Assembly (NCBI RefSeq): GCF_019468565.1
Contig: NZ_CP080521.1
Span: forward strand, 7,006,001 to 7,070,000
Direction: 5' to 3'
DNA length: 64,000 nucleotides
From: Pseudonocardia sp. DSM 110487
Lineage (GTDB): Bacteria; Actinomycetota; Actinomycetes; Mycobacteriales; Pseudonocardiaceae
Shown: one piece after another, positions 8,077-16,521 of the stretch
How positions within the stretch are numbered: the stretch's first letter is position 1
Layout of the letters: the number at the start of each line of letters is the position of its first letter
Notes under the pieces: generated by a model
The model's database searches: none
What the model saw: the letters and a program-made list of their open reading frames with translations, nothing else
What the model was told of the DNA's origin: nothing
Position numbers and translations under genes: made by a program

Positions 8077-9111
8077 ATGTCCGTGGTCGACAACGCCATC
8101 TACATCGACGGCAAGCGCGCCGCGGTACCGGGCTCGTTGGATCGAACCTTCGAGGAGCTGCGGCAATGCCCTGACGAGGGCCGCAGCTTTTGCTGGATCG
8201 GCCTGCTGCGCCCGTCCCCTGAAGAGATCCAGGCGGTCGCCCGGGAGTTCTCGCTGCACGGGCTCGCGGTGGAGGACACCATCACCGCGCACCAGCGCCC
8301 CAAGCTCGAGCGCTACGGCGACGTGTTGTTCGTGGTGCTGCGCCCGGCCCGCTACGTCGACCCGGTCGAGGTCGTGGAGATCGGAGAGGTGCACCTGTTC
8401 CTCGGACCCGACTTCGTCATCACCGTCCGGCACGCGGAGAAGCCCGACCTCGCGCAGGTGCGGCAACGGCTGGAACGCGAGCCCGACCTCCTCGACAACG
8501 GCCCGTACGCCGTGCTGTACGCCGTGCTCGACAAGATCGTCGACGACTACTTCCCCGTGCTCGACGGCCTGCAGGACGACATCGACGAGATCGAGGTGCA
8601 GGTCTTCGGCGGCGACCCGGGGGTATCCAAGCGGATCTACCAGCTCTCCCGCGAGGTCATCGAGTTCCAGCGGGCGGTGGAGCCGCTGGCGGACATGTTC
8701 GACAATCTGCGGGAGCAGCTGAAGGAGCAGGCCGGCGAGGCCGACCTCGAGCTGCGCCGCGCGCTGCGCGACGTCGCCGACCACTCCACCCGAGTGCTGG
8801 AGCGCATCGAGGCGTTCCGGCAGCTGCTCGCCAACATCCTCCAGGTCAACGCCGCCCTCGTCGGCCAGCGACAGAACGAGGAGATGGCCCGCATGACCCA
8901 AGCGGGCTTCGAGCAGAACGAGCAGGTCAAGCGCATCTCCTCCTGGGCAGCGATCCTCTTCGCGCCCACCCTGATCGCCTCGATCTACGGCATGAACTTC
9001 ACCCACATGCCCGAGCTCGCGTGGCCACTGGGCTACCCGTTCGCCGTCGTGTTGATGTTCCTGCTCGGCCTGGGCCTCTACATGGTCTTCAAACGCCGCA
9101 ACTGGCTGTAG
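8077..9111 (+). CDS. corA: CorA-type magnesium/cobalt channel
   Basis: The 344-residue protein is a divalent cation channel of the inner membrane. A soluble N-terminal domain (1-270) with long helices is followed by two C-terminal transmembrane helices. The signature YGMNF is at about residues 306-310, between the helices. The C-terminus ends in a basic FKRRNWL tail typical of the family. It is divergent from the MFS gene, with a very short shared intergenic region. No magnesium riboswitch was recognised upstream, and a leaderless start would leave no room for one. Confidence 0.95.
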   Translation: MSVVDNAIYIDGKRAAVPGSLDRTFEELRQCPDEGRSFCWIGLLRPSPEEIQAVAREFSLHGLAVEDTITAHQRPKLERYGDVLFVVLRPARYVDPVEVVEIGEVHLFLGPDFVITVRHAEKPDLAQVRQRLEREPDLLDNGPYAVLYAVLDKIVDDYFPVLDGLQDDIDEIEVQVFGGDPGVSKRIYQLSREVIEFQRAVEPLADMFDNLREQLKEQAGEADLELRRALRDVADHSTRVLERIEAFRQLLANILQVNAALVGQRQNEEMARMTQAGFEQNEQVKRISSWAAILFAPTLIASIYGMNFTHMPELAWPLGYPFAVVLMFLLGLGLYMVFKRRNWL

Positions 9112-9117
9112 GGCCCG

Positions 9118-10143
9118 TCATCGGGGTCGGACCGGTACCACCTCGAGCACGTGCCTGTTCACGGTTGCGTGGGTAGCGGCGGTGAGCTCCAGGTCGGCAG
9201 CGACGAACAGCATTCGCCACTCATTCTCGGTGCGCTCCTTGCCACCGGCGGAGACGAGCATCATCAGGTCGAGGAACTTCGCCGCGGGATCCTCGTTCGG
9301 CGGACCCACGACCGCCTCGACAAGGAGCAGCCGGGCCTCGGGCGCCATTGCGGCCCGCACGCTGCGCAGGATGCGCAGCGCGTCCTCGTCCGCCCAGTCG
9401 TGCAGGACACGGGCGAGGAGGTACGCGTCGGCTCCCGCGGGCACTTCCGCGAAGAAGTCGCCGGGCACGACCCTCACCCGGTCGGCCACGGCGGCGGCGC
9501 GGAGCACCGGGTCCGCGCCCGCGACGACGTGTGGCTGGTCGAACAGGATCCCGTGCACCGACGGATGGGCCGCGAGCACCGCCGCGAGCACCGCGCCGGT
9601 GCCGCCGCCGATGTCCGCGATCACGCCGTAGCGGGCGAAGTCGTGCGCCGCGAGGACGGTCGGGCCGGCGTCGCGGGAGAACGTGCGCATCGCCGCGTCG
9701 AAGACCTCACCGTGCTCGGGGTGCCGGCGCCGGTACTCCCAGACGTCGCACCCGAGGGCGTACGCGGCGGCGTTCTCGCCGGTCCGCACGCTGTGCGCCA
9801 GCTCGCCCCATGCACGCCACTCGTAGTCGGCGCCGAACATGCGCGCGGCGGGATCCACCGAGAGCGGGTGGTCGCGACACAGGTAGTTGCCCATCGGGCT
9901 CAGCGCGAACCGCCGGTCGGCGCCCTCGGCGAAGATGCCGATCGATGCCAGTGCCCGGAGCAGTCGGTACAGCGTCGGCGCGTGGGTGCCCGTCGCCGCG
10001 GCGAGCTCGTCGGCGTCCTGCGGCCCATCCCGGAGCAGGTCGGCGATCCCCAGCTCGGCCGCGACGGTGAGCGCCCGCGATCGCTCGTAACCGCGGACGA
10101 CGGCGAGCAGCTCCCGGAACTCGTGCGGTGGTTCCTGACTCAT
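9118..10143 (-). CDS. SAM-dependent O-methyltransferase (plant/antibiotic type)
   Basis: The 341-residue protein has an N-terminal winged-helix dimerisation domain (about 10-100, with TLYRLLRALASIGIFAE) and a C-terminal Rossmann methyltransferase domain. The SAM loop DIGGGTGAVLAAV is near residues 175-187. LHDWADEDALRIL near residue 250 carries the His used as general base in this family. It belongs to the Methyltransf_2 group that includes carminomycin and hydroxyneurosporene methyltransferases. ATG at 10143 follows GGAGGGG. No biosynthetic genes are adjacent, so the substrate is unknown. Confidence 0.88.
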   Translation of the reverse strand: MSQEPPHEFRELLAVVRGYERSRALTVAAELGIADLLRDGPQDADELAAATGTHAPTLYRLLRALASIGIFAEGADRRFALSPMGNYLCRDHPLSVDPAARMFGADYEWRAWGELAHSVRTGENAAAYALGCDVWEYRRRHPEHGEVFDAAMRTFSRDAGPTVLAAHDFARYGVIADIGGGTGAVLAAVLAAHPSVHGILFDQPHVVAGADPVLRAAAVADRVRVVPGDFFAEVPAGADAYLLARVLHDWADEDALRILRSVRAAMAPEARLLLVEAVVGPPNEDPAAKFLDLMMLVSAGGKERTENEWRMLFVAADLELTAATHATVNRHVLEVVPVRPR

Positions 10144-10224
10144 GGCCCCTCCAGACGCCGGTGACGGGCAGGTGCTCGCTCGGCGATTCGCAAGCGTCAC
10201 CTGGTCTCGCTCGCAACGGCCCCC

Positions 10225-10289
10225 TTGCCCTATTTATGAAACCCGCCTAGCGTAATGGCCTGATCATGTTGTGAACCTGTCACGACAGG
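10225..10289 (+). promoter_or_regulatory. Promoter and operator of the ROK/ABC/oxidoreductase operon
   Basis: A TTGCCC hexamer (10225-10230) and a TAGCGT hexamer (10248-10253) are 17 bases apart and make a good -35/-10 pair. Just downstream, 10267-10287 is an inverted repeat with 8-base arms and one mismatch (TGTTGTGA/TCACGACA, 5-base centre), and 10276-10289 holds a perfect nested 6-base repeat (CCTGTC/GACAGG). The site lies between the expected transcription start and the first gene, a good place for autorepression by the ROK protein. Confidence 0.6.
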
Positions 10290-10296
10290 GGCAGCG

Positions 10297-11475
10297 ATGG
10301 CTTCCGACTCCTCGGTGGAGCGGCACGCCAACACCGTCAGCGTGCTGACGGCGCTGCGCGTGGACGAAGGCAGCAGGCTCGCCGAGCTCGCGCAGCGCAC
10401 CGGCCTGTCGCGCCCCACCGTCGACTCGATCCTCACCGAGCTCGGCCGCCTCGGGTGGGTCGAGCAGCGCGAACCCGCCGACGCACCGGAGGGCGCCCGC
10501 CAGGCCGGCCGGCCGGCCCGCACCTATCGGCTCGACCCGGACGCAGGCTTCGTCGTCGGCGTGGACGTCGGCGTCAACCTGCTGACCGCGATGGTCGCCG
10601 ACATCACCGGCACGACCCGGCACACAGTCACCCGCCCGATCAGCCGGACGACGCCCGGCGCGGAGCGCCGCACGGCCGTGCAGTCGCTCGTCGCCGACGC
10701 CGTGGCCGAGCTCGGCGTAGAGCCGCGCGAGACCCTCGCGCTGAGCCTCGGGGTACCCGGCATCGTCGATCCGGCCGGCCGGGTCACGCTGAGCACCGTC
10801 ATCCCGGACTGGACCGGCTTCCACGTCGAGAAGCACTTCGGCCGCTGGGCGGGCGTGCCCGTCACCGTCGCGAACGACGCCAACATGGCCACCCTCGCCG
10901 AGCACTGGATCGGAGCCGCCCGGCTCGTCGACGACGTCGTCTACATCCTCTCGGGGCGCCGCACCAGCGCCGGCATCATCGTCGACGGATCGCTGCACAC
11001 CGGCCGGCATGGCGCGGCAGGCGAGATCGGGAGCATCCCGGAGCTGTACTTCAGCACCGAGGAGCTACTCGCCATGCCGGGCAGCGACCCGGACTCCCCC
11101 GACGCGATCGGCTCGGTGTTCCGCGCCGCGCACGCAGGTGACGAGCAGGCGGCCGCACTGGTGGAGGAGCTCTACCGGCGGCTCGCCCAGGTCGTCGATT
11201 TCATGGTCAAGGCGTTCGACCCGGACATGGTCGTGCTCGGCGGCGGCGTCTCGCGCGCGGGCAGACCCCTCGTCGAGGGCATCGAACGCCACCTCGATCG
11301 CCCGGTGTTCAACACGACGCCGCTCGTGCTGTCGCAGCTCGGTCCGGAGGCCGTCGCGCTGGGCGCCGTCCGCTCCGCGCTGCAGCTCGCCGTCCGGCAC
11401 AGCCCGCTACTCGCGGCGCTCGTCGCGCCGCCGCTCGGCGTTCCCACCCGTCCCGTCCCTGGAGGCCTGCAATGA
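10297..11475 (+). CDS. ROK-family transcriptional regulator
   Basis: The 392-residue protein has an N-terminal winged helix (about 12-60, with LAELAQRTGLSRPTVDSILTEL) and a C-terminal ROK sugar-kinase-like domain starting with the phosphate loop GVDVGVNLL at about 88. The glycine-rich GRHGAAGEIG is present, but the Cys-rich zinc motif of NagC/Mlc-type ROK proteins is not seen, so it may have lost zinc. It is the first gene of a seven-gene operon and its stop overlaps the start of the binding protein by 4 bases. It probably senses the transported sugar or its product. Confidence 0.9.
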   Translation: MASDSSVERHANTVSVLTALRVDEGSRLAELAQRTGLSRPTVDSILTELGRLGWVEQREPADAPEGARQAGRPARTYRLDPDAGFVVGVDVGVNLLTAMVADITGTTRHTVTRPISRTTPGAERRTAVQSLVADAVAELGVEPRETLALSLGVPGIVDPAGRVTLSTVIPDWTGFHVEKHFGRWAGVPVTVANDANMATLAEHWIGAARLVDDVVYILSGRRTSAGIIVDGSLHTGRHGAAGEIGSIPELYFSTEELLAMPGSDPDSPDAIGSVFRAAHAGDEQAAALVEELYRRLAQVVDFMVKAFDPDMVVLGGGVSRAGRPLVEGIERHLDRPVFNTTPLVLSQLGPEAVALGAVRSALQLAVRHSPLLAALVAPPLGVPTRPVPGGLQ

Positions 11476-12755
11476 CGCCGGTTCCCCGTCGCACCCTGCT
11501 GAGATCCATGGCCACGCTCCCGCTCGCCGCAGGTATCGCCGCATGTTCGGGTACCGCGGGCCCCGCGTTCGTGCCCGACGGCGGGCGCGTGAGGATCGGC
11601 TACGGCATGTGGGACGCCGACCAGGTGCCCGCCATGCAGGAGGTCATCTCCGCGTTCCGCGCCGAGCACCCGGACATCGACGTCACGATCCAGCTCACGC
11701 CGTGGGCCACGTACTGGACGAAGTTGCAGACCTCGATCGTCGGCGGCGGCGCCGCGGACGTGTTCTGGATGAACGCACCCAACATCGCCAAGTTCGCCCG
11801 GTACGCCACCCTGCTGCCGCTCACGGACCGGCTGGCGCGCGACGGGATCACGCTCGCCGAGCACCCGCCGCACCTGGTGGAGCTCTACCGGCGCGACGGC
11901 GAGCAGTACGGCGTGCCCAAGGACTACGACACGATCAGCCTCTTCTACAACAAGGAGCTGTTCGAGCGGGCCGGGATCGGCTACCCGGACGAGAGCTGGA
12001 CCTGGCAGCACGTCCTCGACGCCTCCGCCGAGATCCGCGACCCCCGGTCGGGGGTGTTCGGGTTCTCCGCGGCGCTGGACCGCCAGCGCAACCTCTACCC
12101 GGCGATCTTCCAGAACGAGGGCTGGGTGCTGCGGGGCACGCGGTCGGGGTTCGACGACGAGGCGACGATCGGCGGCCTGCGCTTCCTCACCGACGCGATC
12201 GACCGCAACCTGGCGCCCAACGCGATGGCCGAGGCCGACACCCGCGCGCGCGAGCAGTTCCAGGGCGGGAAGGTCGCGATGTACAACGGCCTGCCCAACG
12301 ACTCGAACGCCACGTACAAGGACCCGGAGGTCCGCGCGCGCACCGGCGTCGCCGTCCTCCCCCGAGGTGCGCAGCGGGGCACGGTCATCCACGGGCTCGC
12401 GAACGTGATCAACGCTCGCACGCCGTACCCGGACGCCTCCTACGAGTTCGTGAAGTTCATGGCGGGACGCACCACCGGCGAGATCCAAGGGCGCTCGGGG
12501 ACGATCCTGCCGAGCTTCTCCGGTACGCAGCAGGCGTTCCTGGAGGCCAAGCCGGAGTTCCGGATGCAGTCGTTCATCGACCAGGTGCCGGTCGCGACGG
12601 CCTACCCGGCCTCGGTCTCGACCACGACGTGGGAGCTCATGCAGCTGCGGGTCCTCGGGCCGTCCTGGATCGGCCCCGGGAGCAGGCCGATCGAGGAGTC
12701 GGCCCAGTTGCTCGCAAGCGACATGAACGACGTCCTCGCGAAGGAGGCGGTATGA
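11472..12755 (+). CDS. Sugar ABC transporter substrate-binding lipoprotein
   Basis: The 427-residue protein has an N-terminus with a twin-arginine-like RR, a short hydrophobic stretch and a lipobox (AGIAAC, Cys about residue 24). The rest is an extracellular solute-binding protein of family 1 (MalE/UgpB type), with the usual EVISAFRAEHPDIDVT start and YNKELFERAGI segment. It captures a carbohydrate outside the membrane and delivers it to the two permeases encoded next. It overlaps the ROK stop and the first permease start by 4 bases each. The sugar is not identifiable. Confidence 0.92.
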   Translation: MTPVPRRTLLRSMATLPLAAGIAACSGTAGPAFVPDGGRVRIGYGMWDADQVPAMQEVISAFRAEHPDIDVTIQLTPWATYWTKLQTSIVGGGAADVFWMNAPNIAKFARYATLLPLTDRLARDGITLAEHPPHLVELYRRDGEQYGVPKDYDTISLFYNKELFERAGIGYPDESWTWQHVLDASAEIRDPRSGVFGFSAALDRQRNLYPAIFQNEGWVLRGTRSGFDDEATIGGLRFLTDAIDRNLAPNAMAEADTRAREQFQGGKVAMYNGLPNDSNATYKDPEVRARTGVAVLPRGAQRGTVIHGLANVINARTPYPDASYEFVKFMAGRTTGEIQGRSGTILPSFSGTQQAFLEAKPEFRMQSFIDQVPVATAYPASVSTTTWELMQLRVLGPSWIGPGSRPIEESAQLLASDMNDVLAKEAV

Positions 12756-13690
12756 GCCAGCTCGCGACCGCGCCGGCCGTACGCGCCGAGCGCGCGGCAC
12801 CCGCCCGGCCGTACCGGCGCCGCCAGCGCAGCGCCTACCTGTTCATCGCCCCGGTCGGCCTGGGCCTCGGCATCTTCTACCTCTACCCCGCCGTCTCGAC
12901 GTTCGTGCTCAGCTTCGCCGAGTGGGGGCCGTTCGGTGGGCACACCTTCACCGGGTTCACCAACTACCTCACGGTCTTCCAGCTCGACGCGTTCTGGACC
13001 GCGCTCGGCAACACGCTGCTCTACATGCTGATCGGGCTGCTCACGCTCCCCGCCGCGATCCTGTTCGCGGTGCTGCTGAACCGCGACGGCCTGCGCGGCG
13101 TCACCGTGTACCGCACGCTCTACTTCATCCCGTTCGTCACGCTGCCCGTGGCCAGCGGGATGGTTTGGAAGTGGCTGTACAACGGGGACTTCGGCCTGAT
13201 CAACCAGTTCCTCGGCATCTTCGGGCTGCCCGGCACCTACTGGGTGTCCAACCCGGCCACCGCGCTCTTCGCGATCGGCATCGTGCAGGTGTGGTCGCAG
13301 GTCGGCTACTACCTGGTGATCTTCATCGCGGGGCTCAAGGCGATCCCGAAGGAGTACGCCGAGGCCGCCGAGATCGACGGGGCGAGCGCGTTCCAGCGGT
13401 TCTGGCACATCACGCTGCCGCTGCTGTCGCCGAGCATCTTCTTCTGCGCGGTCATCAACATCATCCTGACCCTGCAGATCTTCGACCTGGTGTACGTGAT
13501 GAGCGCGTCGGCCACGGTGAACCCCGCCTTCGGCGCGTCCCAGTCGATCGTCTCGCTGTTCTACGAGAAGGCGTTCGTCGAGGCCGACAAGGGCACGGCT
13601 ACCGCGCTCGCCTTCCTGCTGATGCTGCTGATCGCGGGGCTCACGTACGTCCAGTTCCGGCTCCAGCGCAGGTGGGTCAACTATGTCTGA
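12752..13690 (+). CDS. Sugar ABC transporter permease (MalF/UgpA type)
   Basis: The 312-residue integral membrane protein has six predicted helices and the permease EAA loop (EYAEAAEIDGASAFQRFWHITLPLL, about 205-229), which contacts the ATPase. It forms a heterodimer with the next permease. ATG at 12752 lies after AAGGAGG and overlaps the binding-protein stop; its own stop lies 8 bases inside the next gene. Confidence 0.94.
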   Translation: MSQLATAPAVRAERAAPARPYRRRQRSAYLFIAPVGLGLGIFYLYPAVSTFVLSFAEWGPFGGHTFTGFTNYLTVFQLDAFWTALGNTLLYMLIGLLTLPAAILFAVLLNRDGLRGVTVYRTLYFIPFVTLPVASGMVWKWLYNGDFGLINQFLGIFGLPGTYWVSNPATALFAIGIVQVWSQVGYYLVIFIAGLKAIPKEYAEAAEIDGASAFQRFWHITLPLLSPSIFFCAVINIILTLQIFDLVYVMSASATVNPAFGASQSIVSLFYEKAFVEADKGTATALAFLLMLLIAGLTYVQFRLQRRWVNYV

Positions 13691-14519
13691 CAGCGCCCGC
13701 GGTACCCGCACCGGTTCGGTTCTCACCCACGCCGTACTCGTCCTCGGCGCCGTCGTCATGATCGGCCCCTTCGTCTGGCAGCTGCTCACCGCGTTCAAGT
13801 CGCTTCCGGAGACGACGACCGTGCCGCCTCCCCTGCTGCCGCGGGAGTGGCTGTGGTCGAACTTCGCCGCAGTGTTCGACGTGCTGCCGTTCGGCCAGCA
13901 GCTGCTGAACTCGCTGATCGTGGCGGCCGCCGTGACGCTGGGCCAGCTCGCGTTCTGCTCGCTCGGCGCCTACGCCTTCGCGCGGTTGGAGTTCCGCGGC
14001 CGGGAACTGATCTTCGCGCTGTTCCTGTCGGTGCTGATGGTGCCCAAGCAGCTGCTGATCCTGCCGCAGTACCAGATCATGTCCGGCCTCGGGCTGCTCA
14101 ACTCCCTACCCGCGCTCATCCTGCCCGGGCTCTTCTCCGCCTTCGGCACGTTCCTGCTGCGCCAGTTCTTCGCGACGATCCCCAAGGACTTCGAGGAGGC
14201 CGCCCTCCTGGACGGCGCGGGCCGGTTCCGCATCTTCTTCTCGATCATGCTGCCGCTGGTCAGGCCCGCGCTCGCGGCCCTCGCGGTGATCACCGTGATG
14301 CACACGTGGAACGACCTGCTGTGGCCGCTCGTGGTCAACACCGCCCCCGCGTCAATGCCCATCAGCGCGGGTCTCACCAGCCTGCAGGGCCAGGAGTGGA
14401 CCGACTACCCCGTCCTCATGGCAGGGGCCCTCATGGCCTCGATCCCGATGTTGCTCGCCTACCTGGCGCTGCAGCGGCAGTTCGTGCAGGGCATCGCCCT
14501 CTCCGGGACGAAAGGATGA
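13683..14519 (+). CDS. Sugar ABC transporter permease (MalG/UgpE type)
   Basis: The 278-residue permease has six predicted helices and an EAA loop (FEEAALLDGAGRFRIFFSIMLPL, about 169-191). It pairs with the preceding permease. No ATP-binding subunit is encoded in the operon. In actinobacteria such importers commonly use a shared MsiK-type ATPase encoded elsewhere; that is inferred here. The stop overlaps the start of the first oxidoreductase. Confidence 0.94.
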   Translation: MSDSARGTRTGSVLTHAVLVLGAVVMIGPFVWQLLTAFKSLPETTTVPPPLLPREWLWSNFAAVFDVLPFGQQLLNSLIVAAAVTLGQLAFCSLGAYAFARLEFRGRELIFALFLSVLMVPKQLLILPQYQIMSGLGLLNSLPALILPGLFSAFGTFLLRQFFATIPKDFEEAALLDGAGRFRIFFSIMLPLVRPALAALAVITVMHTWNDLLWPLVVNTAPASMPISAGLTSLQGQEWTDYPVLMAGALMASIPMLLAYLALQRQFVQGIALSGTKG

Positions 14520-15529
14520 TGGAAATCAGCGGAACGGAACCACTGCGCGTGGGGATGGTCGGCGCGGGCGGGATTGCGAACGCCCACCTCCCGGCCTGGC
14601 TCCACCTGGGCGCCGAGGTGGGCGTGTACTCGCTGCACGGCGCCCCGGACCTGGTGGCGCGGCACGGAGCAGGCCACGCCGTCGACGGCCTCGACGAGCT
14701 GCTCGCCGCCGTGGACGTCGTCGACGTCTGCACCCCGACCTACACCCACCCCGAGATCGTGTTCGCCGCCGCGGCTGCGGGGCGACACGTGCTGTGCGAG
14801 AAGCCGCTGGCCCTCGACCCCGCAACGGCCGAGGCGATGGCCCAGGCCTGCGCGGACGCGGGCGTGCGGCTCTACCCCGGGCACGTCGTGCGGTTCTTCC
14901 CGGAGTACGTGGCGCTGCAGGCCGCCGTGGCCGAGGGGGCGATCGGCGCTCCCGCGGTGCTCCGGTTCGACCGCTGCGGTGCGCGGCCCCGCCGTGCGTG
15001 GTTCGCCGACCCCCAGCTCTCGGGCGGCATCATCATGGACCAGATGATCCACGACCTCGACTTCGCCCGGTGGCTCGGCGGCGAGGTCGAGTGGGTACAC
15101 GCGCGCCTGCACGACAGCGCCCCGGGAACGGCGACGGGGGTCGTGTCGGCGCACGTCGTCGCGCGGCACCACGGCGGGGCGATCAGCGCCGTCACCGGCA
15201 CGTGGGCCAGGCCGGGCACCCGGTTCCGGTACGGCTTCCACGCCGCGGGCACCGACGGGATGCTGTCGTACGACTCGGCCACCGAGACGTCCCTGCGCAC
15301 CGACACCGGTGCGCCGCAGGACGGCGAGCGCCTGCTGCCCGACGTCTCCCTGGTGGAGAGCCCGTTCATCGCCGAAATCCGCGAGTTCGCGGCCGCGTTC
15401 ACCGGCGGGCCCGCTCCCCGGGTGGACGCCGTCGACGGCGTCGCCGCCGTCCGGCTCGCGGCGGCCGCGAACGCCTCGCTCGCCAGCGGCAGGCCAGAGG
15501 CCGTCGACCTCGCGGGGGTGCCCGCGTGA
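14516..15529 (+). CDS. Gfo/Idh/MocA-family oxidoreductase 1
   Basis: The 337-residue NAD(P)-dependent dehydrogenase has the nucleotide-binding VGMVGAGGIANAHL near residue 14 and the family motif CEKPLAL near residue 100, whose Lys is usually catalytic. The C-terminal half is the alpha/beta substrate domain, with HDLDFARWLGGEV near 180. Two consecutive ATG codons (14516 and 14519) can serve as start; the first overlaps the permease stop. It probably oxidises a sugar or polyol imported by the ABC system. Confidence 0.88.
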   Translation: MMEISGTEPLRVGMVGAGGIANAHLPAWLHLGAEVGVYSLHGAPDLVARHGAGHAVDGLDELLAAVDVVDVCTPTYTHPEIVFAAAAAGRHVLCEKPLALDPATAEAMAQACADAGVRLYPGHVVRFFPEYVALQAAVAEGAIGAPAVLRFDRCGARPRRAWFADPQLSGGIIMDQMIHDLDFARWLGGEVEWVHARLHDSAPGTATGVVSAHVVARHHGGAISAVTGTWARPGTRFRYGFHAAGTDGMLSYDSATETSLRTDTGAPQDGERLLPDVSLVESPFIAEIREFAAAFTGGPAPRVDAVDGVAAVRLAAAANASLASGRPEAVDLAGVPA

Positions 15530-16521
15530 AGATCGGCGTGATGTCGCTGGCCCACCTGCACGCCCTGAGCTACATCGGGCTGCTCGGCGCGCGCCCGGAC
15601 GTCGAACTGGCCGTCGCCGACCCGGACGCCGGGCAGCGCCCGCCGGGCGAGTCCGGCGGGCGCGCGCTCGCCGAGCGGCTCGGCGTCACCCGCTACTTCG
15701 ACACCTACGAGGACCTGCTCGGTTGGGGGCCGGACGGCGTCGTGATCTGCTCGGAGAACTCCCGGCACCGGGAGCTCACCGAGTTCGCCGCCGCGGCCGG
15801 AACACACGTGCTGTGCGAGAAGCCGATGGCCACCACCGTCGCGGACGGCGAGGCGATGGTCGCGGCGTGCGCGGCGGCCGGCGTCCACCTCATGGTCGCC
15901 TACCCGGTGCGCTTCTCGCGGCAGTTCCGCGCGTTGCTGGCGACCCTGCCCGCACTGGGGCGGGTGATCGCGGTCGCGGGCACGAACAACGGCAAGCTGC
16001 CCACGGCGCGCGCCTGGTTCGCCGACCCGGTACTCGCCGGGGGCGGTGCGGTCATGGACCACACCGTGCACCTCGCCGACCTGCTCGACGTCGTCCTCGA
16101 CGGCGCGGAGGCCGAGTCCGTCCACGCCGTCTGCAACCGGATGATCAACGCCACCGCGCCGGTCGAGACCGGCGGGCTGGTCTCGATCGGCTACCCCGGC
16201 GGAGTGATCGCGACGATCGACTGCAGCTGGTCGGTTCCCGAGCACTACCCGACGTGGGGCGGGCTCACGATGCGGCTCATCGGCGAGGACGGGATCGCGG
16301 ACATGGACGCGTTCGCCCAGGCCGTCCACGGGTTCTCCGAGTCGTCGCGAGCTCCCCTGCGGCTCGACTTCGGAGCGGGCGGCGACGCCGCGATGCTCAA
16401 GGAGTTCGTCTCGGCGATCCGGGACGGACGGCGCCCGCAACCGGACGGCGAGTCCGGGCTGCGGTCGCTGCGGATCGTGGCCCGCGCCTACGAGTCGGTG
16501 CGCACCGGGGAGCCTGCTTGA
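15526..16521 (+). CDS. Gfo/Idh/MocA-family oxidoreductase 2
   Basis: The 331-residue protein starts at a GTG overlapping the preceding stop by 4 bases. It has the CEKPMATT motif near residue 102 and a C-terminal GFO_IDH_MocA domain. The N-terminal nucleotide-binding loop is atypical: GVMSLAHLHALSYIGLL replaces the usual GxGxxG, so cofactor binding may differ. HTVHLADLLDVVL near 180 corresponds to the substrate-side helix. It is the second of three consecutive paralogues in this operon. Confidence 0.84.
   Translation: MKIGVMSLAHLHALSYIGLLGARPDVELAVADPDAGQRPPGESGGRALAERLGVTRYFDTYEDLLGWGPDGVVICSENSRHRELTEFAAAAGTHVLCEKPMATTVADGEAMVAACAAAGVHLMVAYPVRFSRQFRALLATLPALGRVIAVAGTNNGKLPTARAWFADPVLAGGGAVMDHTVHLADLLDVVLDGAEAESVHAVCNRMINATAPVETGGLVSIGYPGGVIATIDCSWSVPEHYPTWGGLTMRLIGEDGIADMDAFAQAVHGFSESSRAPLRLDFGAGGDAAMLKEFVSAIRDGRRPQPDGESGLRSLRIVARAYESVRTGEPA

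Noticed and set aside
8041..9006. Extension of the MFS gene to 9006
   Set aside because: The extra codons are antisense to corA.
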